From the NCBI RefSeq assembly GCF_003402535.2, contig NZ_AP025172.1:558001-622000 (forward strand): a stretch of DNA of 64,000 bases, given 5' to 3'. The notes below the pieces were generated by a model, which did no database searches, was not told the DNA's origin, and worked only from the letters and a program-made list of their open reading frames with translations. Source of the stretch: Cupriavidus sp. P-10. GTDB lineage: Bacteria > Pseudomonadota > Gammaproteobacteria > Burkholderiales > Burkholderiaceae. Position numbers and translations under genes: made by a program. Positions 1-8,707 of this stretch are shown piece by piece. Position 1 is the stretch's first letter. The number at the start of each line of letters is the position of its first letter.

Positions 1-145
1 TCTCGGGCGGGAACTGGAGATTGCCGGCCTTCGCCCACGCCTTCAGCCCTGTCTGAGCCAGCGCTACGAGTTTGTCGGGTTTTGCTGGCCCGGTTTGACA
101 CAGTTCAACCGCTTCACGATGCAGCTGTCGGTCGAAATCGCTCAT
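1..145 (-). CDS. Hypothetical protein, N-terminal part
   Basis: An open frame of 48 codons starts at ATG 145 and runs off the left edge. It begins MSDFDRQLHREAVELC and has no internal stop. The start overlaps the stop of the gene upstream on the same strand in an ATGA arrangement (142-145), so the two are probably translationally coupled. I do not recognise the family. The support is the overlap and the open frame; the fragment is too short for a function. Confidence 0.5.
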   Translation of the reverse strand, partial: MSDFDRQLHREAVELCQTGPAKPDKLVALAQTGLKAWAKAGNLQFPPE

Positions 146-939
146 GCTGGCTCCCCGATGAGAGGCTGGAGATCCGCGACGCTGACCCAGCGGGGGCAGA
201 CTTTCACGCGCCCGCGGACAAACTCTTCCACCTCAACATCGGCCGTGGGGCCGCTCGGCCCGTTGAAGACCGAATTGACGCGAGCCTGACGGGCGGGGAG
301 CGCGGGCGCGGCCCGGTAGCGCAGGGTGGCAATTGCGCCGGCTTGGATCCGTCCATAGGCGCGAAAGACGGGCGTGCCGTTGGCATGCCGGCCGATCTGG
401 TCGCGGAACGCTGGCCTCAGCTCGTCGAGAAAGGCTCCGAGCTGCGATCGTTGCATGCCGATACCACCACAGGTTTCCTGCAGGACAGGCAGGTCGTGGC
501 CGTATCGGCGGGCCAACGCAGCACGCATGACGCGCCGATACTCGGCGCCGCCGGCGAGCATCACCGATCCGATGCGCGTGGGCCATGCAGCGGGCCGAAG
601 GTAGCTCGACAGATCCGCCATCATCTGATCGGCCCGTTGCCGGGTCATTCGTTGATCGTAGGGTGCGATCTCAGTGTCGGGTTCCAGGAAGCCATGGCGC
701 GCGGATAGGATCAGGACGCGCGGCACCGCATCGCTGCGCAGATGTGCCCGGTACGATTGGTACATGACGCCTCGGTATAGGTCGATAGCCCGCGCATCCC
801 GATCGAGCTTCGAGCCGGAACAGGCCATCAAAAGCAGGGCTGGCTCGACGGCTTCGTCGCAGAGCGCTGGCGCGGTCGGAATCAGGGAAAGTTGCGTGGT
901 GGAGAGCATGGGCATGGTGTCGCGTTGCATGCTTTTCAC
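142..939 (-). CDS. DUF6884-like protein
   Basis: A 265-residue soluble protein. Residues about 34-60 read LLLMACSGSKLDRDARAIDL and then YRG, followed about 20 residues later by VLILSARHGFLEPDTEIAPY. This pairing of a CSGSK-type motif with an SARHG..EP motif is what I associate with the DUF6884/YaaA-like group, often found on plasmids and islands. Biochemical function is unknown to me. No signal peptide or membrane segment is visible. Its stop overlaps the start of the partial gene at 1-145, so the pair looks like a small operon. An upstream M at residue 4 or 9 could be the true start. Confidence 0.6.
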   Translation of the reverse strand: MKSMQRDTMPMLSTTQLSLIPTAPALCDEAVEPALLLMACSGSKLDRDARAIDLYRGVMYQSYRAHLRSDAVPRVLILSARHGFLEPDTEIAPYDQRMTRQRADQMMADLSSYLRPAAWPTRIGSVMLAGGAEYRRVMRAALARRYGHDLPVLQETCGGIGMQRSQLGAFLDELRPAFRDQIGRHANGTPVFRAYGRIQAGAIATLRYRAAPALPARQARVNSVFNGPSGPTADVEVEEFVRGRVKVCPRWVSVADLQPLIGEPA

Positions 940-960
940 TCTACAGACCTACCGTGAAAG

Positions 961-1095
961 TCAAGGCAGCCGCGTACCCAGGTATTTGTTGGACCGTGCC
1001 ATCGGCCGCTCCCACCGGCAATCGAACCTGCCGAGGGTTGGTTGGCCCAGGATCGCCGCCGGGACGGCGATGGAAGCGAGGATGAGTTTGGTCAT
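961..1095 (-). CDS. Possible small protein (44 aa)
   Basis: A 44-codon open frame, starting MTKLILASIAVPAAILGQP, has a hydrophobic N-terminus that resembles a short signal or membrane segment. It lies upstream of, and on the same strand as, the DUF6884-like gene. No clear ribosome binding site was identified and no family is recognised, so it may not be a gene. Confidence 0.2.
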   Translation of the reverse strand: MTKLILASIAVPAAILGQPTLGRFDCRWERPMARSNKYLGTRLP

Positions 1096-1339
1096 GCTGG
1101 CCTTGTAGTCGGATTCATTGGGGCGGGCGATACCTCATAGTGCCGCCGTTACCCGCGAACTTCCGCGATGAAGCCATAGCGACAGGCTGATACGAATGCG
1201 ATCTCGCTTCAACCGAAAAACCAAAAAAATCAAATGAAGAAGACCACATTGTCGACCTGCCGATACGGCATCGGTGCCCACTGCGGAACTCGCGCATCAT
1301 CGAGACGAAAGACGCTGAACCATGTGACTGTCCGGGATA

Positions 1340-1650
1340 GGGCGCTACGGGCTGGGACACGCATCGAGGCTGTTCAGCCAGTGATGCACCAAACCTGCCT
1401 GCTCGACCTTGTCCATCAGGCGCACCACGGATTCGCCGAAAACCAGTTCCGGCTCCGCCAGGGCTTGCCCGGTGGCACGCGTTGCGGACCCAGCGCGATG
1501 CCGTGCGCGATGCTGAACTATGCATCGTGCACATGCCGGATATCCCAGTTGAGTCATACCGGCTGCTCGACGAAGCCTTCGACCCAGACCTTGATGCCGT
1601 TGATCCCATCCGGTCGCAGCTCGTCTGGCCGACGATCTCGTTGAGGCTGT
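1340..1650 (-). pseudogene. MmgE/PrpD family remnant
   Basis: Conceptual translation of the minus strand gives GINGIKVWVEGFVEQPV, a stop, NWDIRHVHDA, a TAG in place of a probable CAG, FSIAHGIALG, and, after a frame change, AEPELVFGESVVRLMDKVEQ. The order DAQFSIAHGIAL followed by a segment ending VVRLMDKV resembles the C-terminal half of MmgE/PrpD proteins (2-methylcitrate dehydratase group). Two stops and at least one frameshift make it non-functional. The rest of 940-2071 holds no other gene I can support. Confidence 0.45.
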
Positions 1651-1916
1651 TCGACGCCGAAACGTTTTCCACGCCGGGGTCCCTCGTCACACAAATTGCG
1701 GAAGCCCCGTCTTTACTACCCTTCACAGGGGTCGCTGGCGATGAAGATCAAACGCGACACGCTGGGCGCGGCGCGTCAGGGGTGAACGGGCCGGTCCCTC
1801 GAGACGAGAGGCCTACGCCTCTATCTGGTCCTCTCTTCCCGTCTCTGCCGCTCGGCCCGACACTGCTTCAAAGTCGGCTATCGCAAGTACTACGGCCATC
1901 AAGTCAGCCGACACAT

Positions 1917-3126
1917 CTGGTCGGCGGACATCTTCAAAAGTCTTTGAGCCGTTACATCTAATCAATTCTACGCGACAACGGATCAATTCTGTCGAGGCGG
2001 CGACCCGCATCATAGCTACCAGCGCGCACGGCCTGCCTTCGCAGACACCGGAGCCTACCAAGGAGAACACCATGCACTTCCTCGACGGGGCCCTGCTGCC
2101 CGAAAACCAGGAAAAACTTGTCATCACCGCCGCGCCTTATGGCCCGCAATGGGAGCCGGGCGACTTTCCCTCCGACATCCCGGTCACGATCGAGGAACAG
2201 GTGCAGAAGGCAGTGGACTGCTACAACGCCGGCGCCACCGTGCTCCATTTCCATGCCCGCGAGGACGATGGTTCTGGCTGCAAGAACCTCGACCGCTTCA
2301 ACGAGCTGCTATCGCGCCTGAAGCAGGCGGTGCCCGACATGATCATCCAGGTCGGCGGCTCGATCTCGTTCGCGCCGGTCGAGGAAGGCTCGCCCGCCGA
2401 GTGGCTGAGCGACGAGACGCGCCACATGCTGGCGCGTCTGAAGCCGACGCCCGAGCAGGTCACGGTGGCAGTCAACACCGGCCAGATGAACACGGTTGAG
2501 ATCATGACCGCTGAGGACTGCGCGGGCACCTCGTTCGAGCGCAAGGCGGTCTATGACGCCTACGAAGAGATGATCGTTCCGGCCGGGCCGGCGTGGTTGC
2601 GCGAACACCTCGCCCAGCTGGCGGCCAACGGCATCCAGCCGCACTTCCAGATCACCATGAAGTCGGGCCTGGTCACCCTCGAGCGCCTGATCCGGCGTGG
2701 CCTCTACAAGGGGCCGCTCAATGTGAACTGGGTCGCGCTCAGCGGCGGCTTCGACAACCCGGACCCCTACAGCATGATGGAGTTCATTCGCCTTCTCCCC
2801 GATGGGTCGACGCTCACACTGGAATCGCTGATGCGCGCCACCCTGCCGGTCAACACCATGGCGATTGCCATGGGCCTGCACGTGCGCTGCGGCATCGAGG
2901 ACACGATCTGGGGCCCCACCGGCGAGCCGATGTCAAGCGTGAAGCAGATCGAACAACTGGTGCGCATCTCGCACGAACTGGGACGGGGTGTCGCCTCGGC
3001 CCAGGAGGCGCGCGCCATCTTCAAGATCGGCACGCAGTACCAGACGACCGAGCAGACGCTCGCCGAGTTGCGTTATCCCACCGCTCGCCGTCCGGTCAGG
3101 CCGGCGCTGGCCGAACGCAAGGTGGC
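1917..3126 (+). repeat. 1.2-kb duplication, copy 1 (BKACE gene and upstream region)
   Basis: This block matches 9743-10952 at a constant offset of 7826 bases with only scattered substitutions. It covers the whole BKACE gene except the last codons, about 140 bases of upstream DNA and, on the minus strand, the first five codons of an AraC regulator (MSADQ here, MSTDQ in copy 2). In copy 1 the regulator is otherwise gone, so copy 1 is probably the derived or truncated one. Confidence 0.95.
1961..1990. promoter_or_regulatory. Putative AraC-type operator (direct repeats)
   Basis: ATCAATTCT occurs at 1961-1969 and again at 1982-1990, 21 bases apart start to start, about two helical turns. Tandem half-sites at that spacing upstream of a target gene are typical of AraC-family binding sites. 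The same pair exists in copy 2, where the AraC gene is present and divergent. The assignment is inference. Confidence 0.45.
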
Positions 3127-3133
3127 AGCATGA
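2072..3133 (+). CDS. Beta-keto acid cleavage enzyme (BKACE, DUF849), copy 1
   Basis: A 353-residue cytoplasmic enzyme of the BKACE/3-keto-5-aminohexanoate cleavage family. These zinc TIM-barrel enzymes condense a beta-keto acid with acetyl-CoA to give acetoacetate and a new acyl-CoA. Visible hallmarks are ITAAPYGP near residue 20, the metal-binding HFHAREDDG near residue 57, IQVGGS near residue 92 and a late GIEDTIWG segment. The start follows AAGGAGAA at good spacing. The stop overlaps the next start (ATGA, 3130-3133), so it forms an operon with the hydrolase and CMD genes. The substrate cannot be read from sequence. A near-identical copy lies at 9898. Confidence 0.9.
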   Translation: MHFLDGALLPENQEKLVITAAPYGPQWEPGDFPSDIPVTIEEQVQKAVDCYNAGATVLHFHAREDDGSGCKNLDRFNELLSRLKQAVPDMIIQVGGSISFAPVEEGSPAEWLSDETRHMLARLKPTPEQVTVAVNTGQMNTVEIMTAEDCAGTSFERKAVYDAYEEMIVPAGPAWLREHLAQLAANGIQPHFQITMKSGLVTLERLIRRGLYKGPLNVNWVALSGGFDNPDPYSMMEFIRLLPDGSTLTLESLMRATLPVNTMAIAMGLHVRCGIEDTIWGPTGEPMSSVKQIEQLVRISHELGRGVASAQEARAIFKIGTQYQTTEQTLAELRYPTARRPVRPALAERKVAA

Positions 3134-3720
3134 AAGACCTTCATGTAGTGACAGTTGTCACGGTGCCGGGGCTGCGCGAGGAAACACCGGAGCACTGGCA
3201 GGCGCTGCTGGCCGGCGAGCTGCCCAACGTGCGCTCGCTCCCTGCTCTGGGGCGCACCAACATTGACCTGAATGCGCGGGTAGCGGCGATCGACGCCGCA
3301 GTACTGGCGGCCCCGGCGCCCGTTATCATCGTGGCGCACAGTGGCGGATGCATTGCGACAGCGCACTGGGCGCGTCGCACCGGCCGGAAGATCCTCGGCG
3401 CCCTGCTGGCGACGCCGCCGGACCTGGAGCAGCCTCTGCCCCCCGAATTCCCTGCGCTGTCGGCTTTCGCCGAAGCAGGCTGGACACCTATGCCGAAGGG
3501 GCCGCTACCTTTCCACTGCATCGTGGCGGCGAGCCGCAACGATCCGCTGGGACAGTTTGCAAGGGTGACGGACATGGCGTCCGGCTGGGGCGCGGAACTG
3601 GTCGACCTGGGCGAGGTCGGGCATCTGAACCCAGCGTCGGGCTATGGGCCATGGCCCGCAGCATACGCGCTGATTCGCAGGCTAGCCCAACGCCAAGCCG
3701 TGTCGGGAGTCCTCGCATGA
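3130..3720 (+). CDS. RBBP9/YdeN-like serine hydrolase
   Basis: A 196-residue alpha/beta hydrolase of the RBBP9/YdeN group. Visible features are the early VPGLREETPEHW segment, the nucleophile elbow VAHSGG (Ser about residue 75), the acid in SRNDPLG and the terminal HLNPASGYGPW histidine motif. ATG 3130 overlaps the BKACE stop by four bases and was preferred to the longer in-frame ORF, whose upstream part runs through the BKACE gene in another frame. It may hydrolyse an ester or CoA thioester made in this pathway. Paralogues lie at 31263 and, as a remnant, after the second BKACE gene. Confidence 0.85.
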   Translation: MKDLHVVTVVTVPGLREETPEHWQALLAGELPNVRSLPALGRTNIDLNARVAAIDAAVLAAPAPVIIVAHSGGCIATAHWARRTGRKILGALLATPPDLEQPLPPEFPALSAFAEAGWTPMPKGPLPFHCIVAASRNDPLGQFARVTDMASGWGAELVDLGEVGHLNPASGYGPWPAAYALIRRLAQRQAVSGVLA

Positions 3721-4100
3721 GCCCAAGCCAAACGCCCACTTGTGACGCCTTGCGCGCGCAAGGCCACTGGAATCCCGATTGGGACGCCATGGCGTCTCTG
3801 GCGCCTGACTGGACCGAGCAGTTTATGCGCATGGTCAGCATTCCACTGAACTCCCCCGCGCTCGACTCGCGGACCTTCGAGCTGGTCTGCATCGCGATCG
3901 ACGCGTCTGTGACCCACATGTTCGCGCCCGGCACGCGACGCCACATTCGCCGAGCGCTCGATCTCGGCGTGAGTGCCGACGAGATCGTCGCCGTGCTGCA
4001 GCTCACCGCCACGTTGGGGCTGCACACTATGAGCATGGCGGCGCCCCTGCTGCAGCAGGAGTTGCGCGAGCGCCAGGCCACGGCCAACGAGTCGGCATGA
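3717..4100 (+). CDS. Carboxymuconolactone decarboxylase family protein
   Basis: A 127-residue all-helical CMD/AhpD-like protein. It contains SRTFELVCIAIDASVTHMF, then RRHIRRALDLGVSADEIVAVLQ, matching the CMD pattern of a core helix followed by the GV..EEI..VL helix. The AhpD CxxC redox pair is absent, so a peroxiredoxin-type role is unlikely. The start overlaps the hydrolase stop (ATGA, 3717-3720). It completes a three-gene coupled operon with BKACE and the hydrolase. The reaction is unknown. Confidence 0.8.
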   Translation: MSPSQTPTCDALRAQGHWNPDWDAMASLAPDWTEQFMRMVSIPLNSPALDSRTFELVCIAIDASVTHMFAPGTRRHIRRALDLGVSADEIVAVLQLTATLGLHTMSMAAPLLQQELRERQATANESA

Positions 4101-4139
4101 CTATCGTTCTACCCTCTCAGGAGACTGCCTTGAAAGCCA

Positions 4140-4260
4140 CCAGCAACCCCCGCATCGACCAGCAGGGGAGCCGCATGACCTCGGTTCAACAGGTCGAATA
4201 ACTCGCGCGCATCGCTAACTAGTTGGGCCAGCGGCAAGGAAGCGCAGTAGATCCAAAAGC
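4140..4260 (+). pseudogene. BKACE 3' remnant
   Basis: After the CMD gene the plus strand reads GSRMTSVQQVE, stop, LARIAN, stop, LGQRQGSA. This aligns with GEPMSSVKQIEQLVRISHELGRGVAS in the intact BKACE proteins, with two stops in place of Gln and Glu. A 34-codon ORF begins at ATG 4097, overlapping the CMD stop, and ends at the first of these stops. It is a third, strongly decayed BKACE copy. Bases 4261-4503 hold nothing I can identify. Confidence 0.6.
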
Positions 4261-4503
4261 TCGGCGGTGCATTACAACACAATTGATGAACCGCGGGCCG
4301 CTTTGGCATGGCACCCAAACGCAAGCCCGGGAAGCTTAACGTACTGTTCCGCTTCCTCGCATAAGCGGGGGTAGCTGATCTGTGCCGTTGGCATCCTCTC
4401 TGGAAGAGGATTGCCAACACGGCAACCTGGATCGCTGGATTCCAAGTGTCGGCGCTCGTGGAGCGGTTACTGAATTACCTCACTGCATATTTGAAAGGAC
4501 ACG

Positions 4504-5514
4504 ATGACTCTGCCTGACAAAATGACACTGAATACTGTACGCCGTAGTCTTGTGCGCGCCATGATGGCCGGATTGTTTGCGGCTTCGACGTCGATTGCTG
4601 TGGGCCAGCCTTTGGCAGACCGCCCCATTCGCATCATTGCCGTTGGCACGCCGGGAGCGACGGCGGATATTCTTGCGCGAGTAGTGGCCGACTCCTTGAC
4701 CAAGAGCTTAGGACGACCCGTCGTCGTGGAACCCAAGCCAGGGGCGGGTGGTGCTGTGGCCATGGAATCCTTTTTGAGAGCGCCTGCAGACGGACACACC
4801 TACCTGCTGTCCATCAGCAGTCTGGTGTCGGAGCTGCCCTACACGTTCAAGCCTAAGTACGATCCGTTTACAGCGATTCGGCCGCTGGTGGAACTGGGAA
4901 GCATGGGCGCGATGCTAGTGGGCAATATCAACCTGCCACCCAAAAACTTTCAGGAGTTGGTTGCCTATGTGAAGTCCAACAAGGGGAGGGTCAATATCGG
5001 GTCGTTCTCGCCGGGAACGATGTCGCACATACTAGGACTCCAATTGAACCAACTGGCGGGGCTCGATATGAATATCATCCAATACAATGGGTCCACTCCG
5101 GGATTGGTGGATGTTATGGCGGGAAACGTCCAGTTTCAGATGGATGTGCCATTGACTTCCGTGCCGTTAATCAAAGCGGGAAAACTCAGGCTATTCGGCG
5201 TCAGCTCGCCCAAGCGCTCCGAATTGATGCCAGAAGTCCCGACTTTCGCCGAATTGGGGTATGACGCGATGACACGGACCTCCTGGATGGGGCTATGGAC
5301 GCTCCCTGGTGTTCCGGATGCGATCCAGCAACGTATCCGGGGCGAAGTTTTGAAAGCGTTAAATACGCCAGAGATAGGCGAACGGCTCTCCTCGCTAGGT
5401 CTGAGTGTGACGTCCAAAAATGCGCGCACTCCCGAGGAATTGTCCGTTAGCTTGAAAAAAGACTACAAAACAACGGGCGAAGTGTTGCAGGCGGTGGGCT
5501 ATAAGCCTCAGTAA
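4504..5514 (+). CDS. Bug-family substrate-binding protein
   Basis: A 336-residue periplasmic binding protein of the Bug family, which serves tripartite tricarboxylate transporters. The N-terminus has basic residues, a hydrophobic stretch (MMAGLFAASTSIAVG) and a probable cleavage near residue 35. Mature-protein hallmarks are DRPIRIIAVGTPGATADILAR, VVEPKPGAGGAV, APADGHTYLL and the later VPTFAELGYD. GAAAGGA stands in front of ATG 4504; M7 is an alternative start. No membrane transporter subunits are nearby, as is usual for orphan Bug genes. The ligand is probably a carboxylate but unknown. Confidence 0.9.
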   Translation: MTLPDKMTLNTVRRSLVRAMMAGLFAASTSIAVGQPLADRPIRIIAVGTPGATADILARVVADSLTKSLGRPVVVEPKPGAGGAVAMESFLRAPADGHTYLLSISSLVSELPYTFKPKYDPFTAIRPLVELGSMGAMLVGNINLPPKNFQELVAYVKSNKGRVNIGSFSPGTMSHILGLQLNQLAGLDMNIIQYNGSTPGLVDVMAGNVQFQMDVPLTSVPLIKAGKLRLFGVSSPKRSELMPEVPTFAELGYDAMTRTSWMGLWTLPGVPDAIQQRIRGEVLKALNTPEIGERLSSLGLSVTSKNARTPEELSVSLKKDYKTTGEVLQAVGYKPQ

Positions 5515-5658
5515 GCCCTCCGGCGGACCATTCTGGCATTCGTGAGGCGTCGATCTTTGAGAGGAGGACGCAGTGAATTGGGACGCCGAACAGCCCTTCG
5601 CCAGTTCGTCATGATCGCTGACAGTATCTAAGGGCGTGCTTGGTGGGGCGGCAACAAT

Positions 5659-5795
5659 GTCGCCACCCGTCTGTCGCTGCGGCGATTTGGCGACGACGAG
5701 GACCTCAAAGGGACGGCATTCGTTCTTGCATCTGCGGCGGGCAAGCACATCACGGGGCAGGTGCTGGCCGTGGCGATGCGGCAGTGTCATCGTTG
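5659..5795 (+). pseudogene. SDR 3' remnant
   Basis: The plus strand reads LRRFGDDEDLKGTAFVLASA and continues AGKHITGQVLAV, the usual C-terminal segment of classical short-chain dehydrogenases, which end in VDGG. A frame change follows the final Val and the N-terminal Rossmann half is missing. The rest of 5515-6028 holds no gene I can support. Confidence 0.55.
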
Positions 5796-6028
5796 GGTAA
5801 TGCGCACCGGCGCATGCCAGCATCGGACGACGCGCTCACATGGACTTCCAGTCATCGGCCAGTGATAAGACAACTCGCAAATTCAGGAAGGTGCCTCTTC
5901 GATCGGCAGCCGGAGGGGGCGTACTCCCTGGGCCAATGGATGCCAGGCGATCCCGATAGCTCTCCTTTTATCGCCCGATCATCGAATCTCTACTCATGCG
6001 GCAAGACAGCAAGGGCTTCGCCGGGAGG

Positions 6029-7211
6029 ATGAAGAAGACGAGACTGGGTTTTTTGTCATGGTCGGCGCAGGATGCGGTACGGCGCTGGCTTAGACCAGCG
6101 TCACCCTGTACGTCGTTGCCGACGCCAACCTGGAGTTGGCCAACCACGTGGGCGTGGCGCCAGCCCCGGCCAATGGCTACAATCCCGGCCCAGGCAACAA
6201 GGTCTACCGGATGAACTCGGGCGGCTTGTCAGGCTCGCGTTGGGGCTTGCGAGGCAGGGAAGACCTCGGCAATGGGATGTCGTCGCTGTTCGTGCTGGAA
6301 GGCGGCTACGACGAGGACGCCGGCACCTCGCAGCAGGGCGGTCGGCTGTTCGGCCGCTCGGCGTACGTCGGTCTCGCGAGCAAAAACTATGGACAGGTGG
6401 CCTTTGGCCGGCAGTACGCGTCGCTGTGGCAGTACACGTCGCTGTTCGACTCGATGTCGAACTTTGTGCCGGCGCTCTACGCCACGCCTTATGAGCCCAG
6501 CGCTTTACTGCTGGGGCCTAACTATCGTGAAGACAACACGGTCAGGTACAAGGGCGCATTCGGTCCGCTGACCGCATCGTTGCATTGGTCGTTCGGCGTC
6601 GGTCTGGCTGTGCCGCAGACCAGCCCATTGCTGGTTGCCGGTGGCGGTAACGGTGAGGTGCCTGGTCAGTTCCGTCGGAACACTGGTTACGGCGCGGGCC
6701 TGTCCTTTATCGCCGGCGGCATCAGCATCTCGGCAGGCTACGACCAGTTCAACCCTGCTTTCGGCAACGGCACGGGTACCTTCAAGAACGCGGCAATTGC
6801 AGGCGGCTATGCCTTTGGCAATGCCAAGGTCATGGGCGGTTATCGCTGGGGTCAGAACCGCGGAGCGAACGGCAGCATGGTCAAGCGCGACGACTACTAC
6901 TGGATCGGCGGCCAATACCAGGTGACGTCGGCGCTGGGGCTGATCGCGGAGCTTCCTACGACAATTTCAAGAACCTGTTCGGCAACCAATCGATACCCGA
7001 TCCCTGGCAGATCAACCTGATCGGCACCTACTCGATTCTCGAAGCGCCCGATGTCTATCTGACGTCGGCCTATTCGAAAAATGCAGGACTGGGACTGGAT
7101 TCGCTGGCCAACGGCTTCGCCAGCAGCCTTGCGCTGGGCAACAGCAATACCCTCGGCCGGGGCGAATCCAACGTGCTGGGGATCGCGCTGGGCGTGCGCC
7201 ACAAGTTCTGA
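6029..7211 (+). pseudogene. Gram-negative porin (OpcP/OmpC type), disrupted
   Basis: A trimeric-porin gene paralogous to the intact one at 14489. From 6136 the frame reads through SGSRWGLRGREDLGNGMSSL, LFGRSAYVGL and GAFGPLTASLHWSFGVGLA, all closely matched there. Lesions: the signal-peptide region from MKKTRLG needs a frameshift and then a TAG (probable CAG) just before TSVTLY, and a second frameshift near 6950 takes the end of the barrel into another frame. That frame continues SYDNFKNLFGNQ to a terminal HKF and stop at 7211. The beta-barrel end is still recognisable, so the decay is recent. Confidence 0.8.
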
Positions 7212-7256
7212 GTGCGCCGGGAGACCGGCAGGGGATAACCCCTGGAATGGCGCACT
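7211..7256 (+). terminator. Hairpin after porin pseudogene
   Basis: AGTGCGCC (7211-7218) pairs with GGCGCACT (7249-7256), and an inner stem CAGGGG (7229-7234) pairs with CCCCTG (7239-7244) around an ATAA loop. It begins at the porin stop codon. No U-tract follows, so intrinsic termination is only suggested. Confidence 0.4.
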
Positions 7257-7845
7257 CGTCTGGGGAAATGTGCAAGGGCCGCTGCCTGCTCCGCAGAAAA
7301 TTATCCGGCGCGATGCCCGGCCGGCCCCTCTTGATATCACCCTCGTACCTCTGTGCGAACAGAAAAACTGCCGTTGCTTGCCGCAGCTGCGCGCGTCGTG
7401 TCGCAAATTGGTAAGTCAGTGTCCTGGCCAGATATGCGTGGCAGCGTGGAACGCCAGATACTTGTCGACCCGAAAGTTGGACAGTCAGCGAGAGCGTCCT
7501 CTTGGGACTGCGGCGCAATACATCTGCGTTCCGCACGACTTGAAGTCACCACTACCGGAGATTCCGGAATCTGCTGCGGACCGCAAACGGCAAAGCCGAT
7601 GAGCGTGACCCGAAAGGGCGGTTTCTTTAACAACCAAAAAACCGATAAGTGTGGGCACTTGATAGCGAATGCGAAAGACTTCGGTCTGTCCGCTCAAAAG
7701 TCATCAGTGCTCACACTGCAAAACGCGACTGGATTTTCGGATTTGGTCAGCGGGTGTTCCGAGCTTAGGGGGCCGCTCGAAAGAGCGAGCAGTTGACTCA
7801 CGCGTTGCCTGACCGGGAAGGACACCGAAAGGTCGACCTTCGGGG
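7257..7845. other. Non-coding stretch, no supported gene
   Basis: Open frames exist (for example 7353-7796 plus) but show no recognisable motif, no convincing ribosome binding site and no operon context. I see no gene here. Confidence 0.5.
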
Positions 7846-7975
7846 GTAATGCCGTTCAGTCAACATACCGTCGTTCCCGCGTAGGCGGGAAGCCAGTGAC
7901 TTCAAACGACGCTGGATTCCCGCCTGCGCGGGAATGACAGTAGTGGTTGATACCTTAACTGAACGGCATTACCGC
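7846..7975. mobile_element. MITE-like palindromic element with flanking direct repeats
   Basis: A 130-base element bounded by a perfect 16-base inverted repeat (7845-7860 GGTAATGCCGTTCAGT and its complement at 7958-7973). Inside are two hairpins: TTCCCGC/GCGGGAA at 7874-7891 and 7917-7934, which also face each other as an inverted pair. A 9-base direct repeat CCTTCGGGG flanks it (7837-7845 and 7976-7984), consistent with a target duplication. It has no coding capacity, so it would have been mobilised in trans. Confidence 0.7.
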
Positions 7976-8109
7976 CCTTCGGGGAGTTTGACGGGTGGAT
8001 GAAGCTGTCCATGGCGTCAGCCGGCAGCCCATCGACCTGACTGGAGTCAGGATCGGGACAAGGCCGGCAAGAGCATTTATTCCCTGCCGCGCCCGCGCCG
8101 GCAAGCCAC

Positions 8110-8640
8110 TCAGCGGGCTTCAGGTTCGAGTTCGCAATCGAGCGAGTTGACGATGCGCGCTACCGCACAATAGAACGCGCCGGTCGCGAGCAGTTCCATC
8201 AGGTGCTTCTCTCCGAAACGCTCCAGCAAGGCCTTCATGGTCGGCGCGCTCGCGCCGCTGGCATGCGTCAGGTCGTCCGCGAGCTGTAGCACCAGGGCTT
8301 CGTCAGCGTCGAACAGCGCGCCATCCCGCCCGTCCGGCAATGCGGCCAGCTGCGCCGGCGTGACGCCTTCGGCCCGCGCCATATGCACGTGGTGTCCGTA
8401 TTCGTACCCGGATTCGTGCCGCAAGGCGATCTGCACGATCAGCAGCTCGCGCAGCTTGCGCGAGACGGACAGGTCGTTGCGAAGGCCGCGCGAGCAAGGC
8501 GCCCACGCCTTGGCGAGCGCGGGGGACCAGGCCATCATCCGCCAGACGTTTAGCACCGTGCCTTGCTGCTTCATCTTCTCGAAGACGTCCTTCAGTTCGG
8601 GGTCCACGGTGTCCGTATCGACCATCCTCATGCGTGCCAT
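8110..8640 (-). CDS. Carboxymuconolactone decarboxylase family protein
   Basis: A 176-residue CMD-family protein, longer than the one at 3717. The core reads LSVSRKLRELLIVQIALRHE followed by SGYEYGHHVHMARAEGVTPA. The helix that carries CxxC in AhpD has YEYGHH instead, the usual Tyr/His variant without a redox cysteine pair. It lies downstream of the AraC gene on the same strand (68 bases between), so the two are probably co-transcribed, divergent from BKACE copy 2. A role in the same degradative route is inferred from context. Confidence 0.8.
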   Translation of the reverse strand: MARMRMVDTDTVDPELKDVFEKMKQQGTVLNVWRMMAWSPALAKAWAPCSRGLRNDLSVSRKLRELLIVQIALRHESGYEYGHHVHMARAEGVTPAQLAALPDGRDGALFDADEALVLQLADDLTHASGASAPTMKALLERFGEKHLMELLATGAFYCAVARIVNSLDCELEPEAR

Positions 8641-8707
8641 GCTCTTGCCTCCTTCAGTTTTCAGTGTCCCGCGACAAGCGAAATTATGACGATTGGCCGG
8701 TCGGCTG

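Noticed and set aside
2593..3129. Long plus-strand ORF upstream of and fused to the hydrolase
   Set aside because: It is the BKACE gene read in another frame; the hydrolase starts at ATG 3130, overlapping the BKACE stop.
7841..7984. Possible CRISPR-like repeats
   Set aside because: The repeats are inverted, not direct with spacers; the unit is a MITE-like palindrome.
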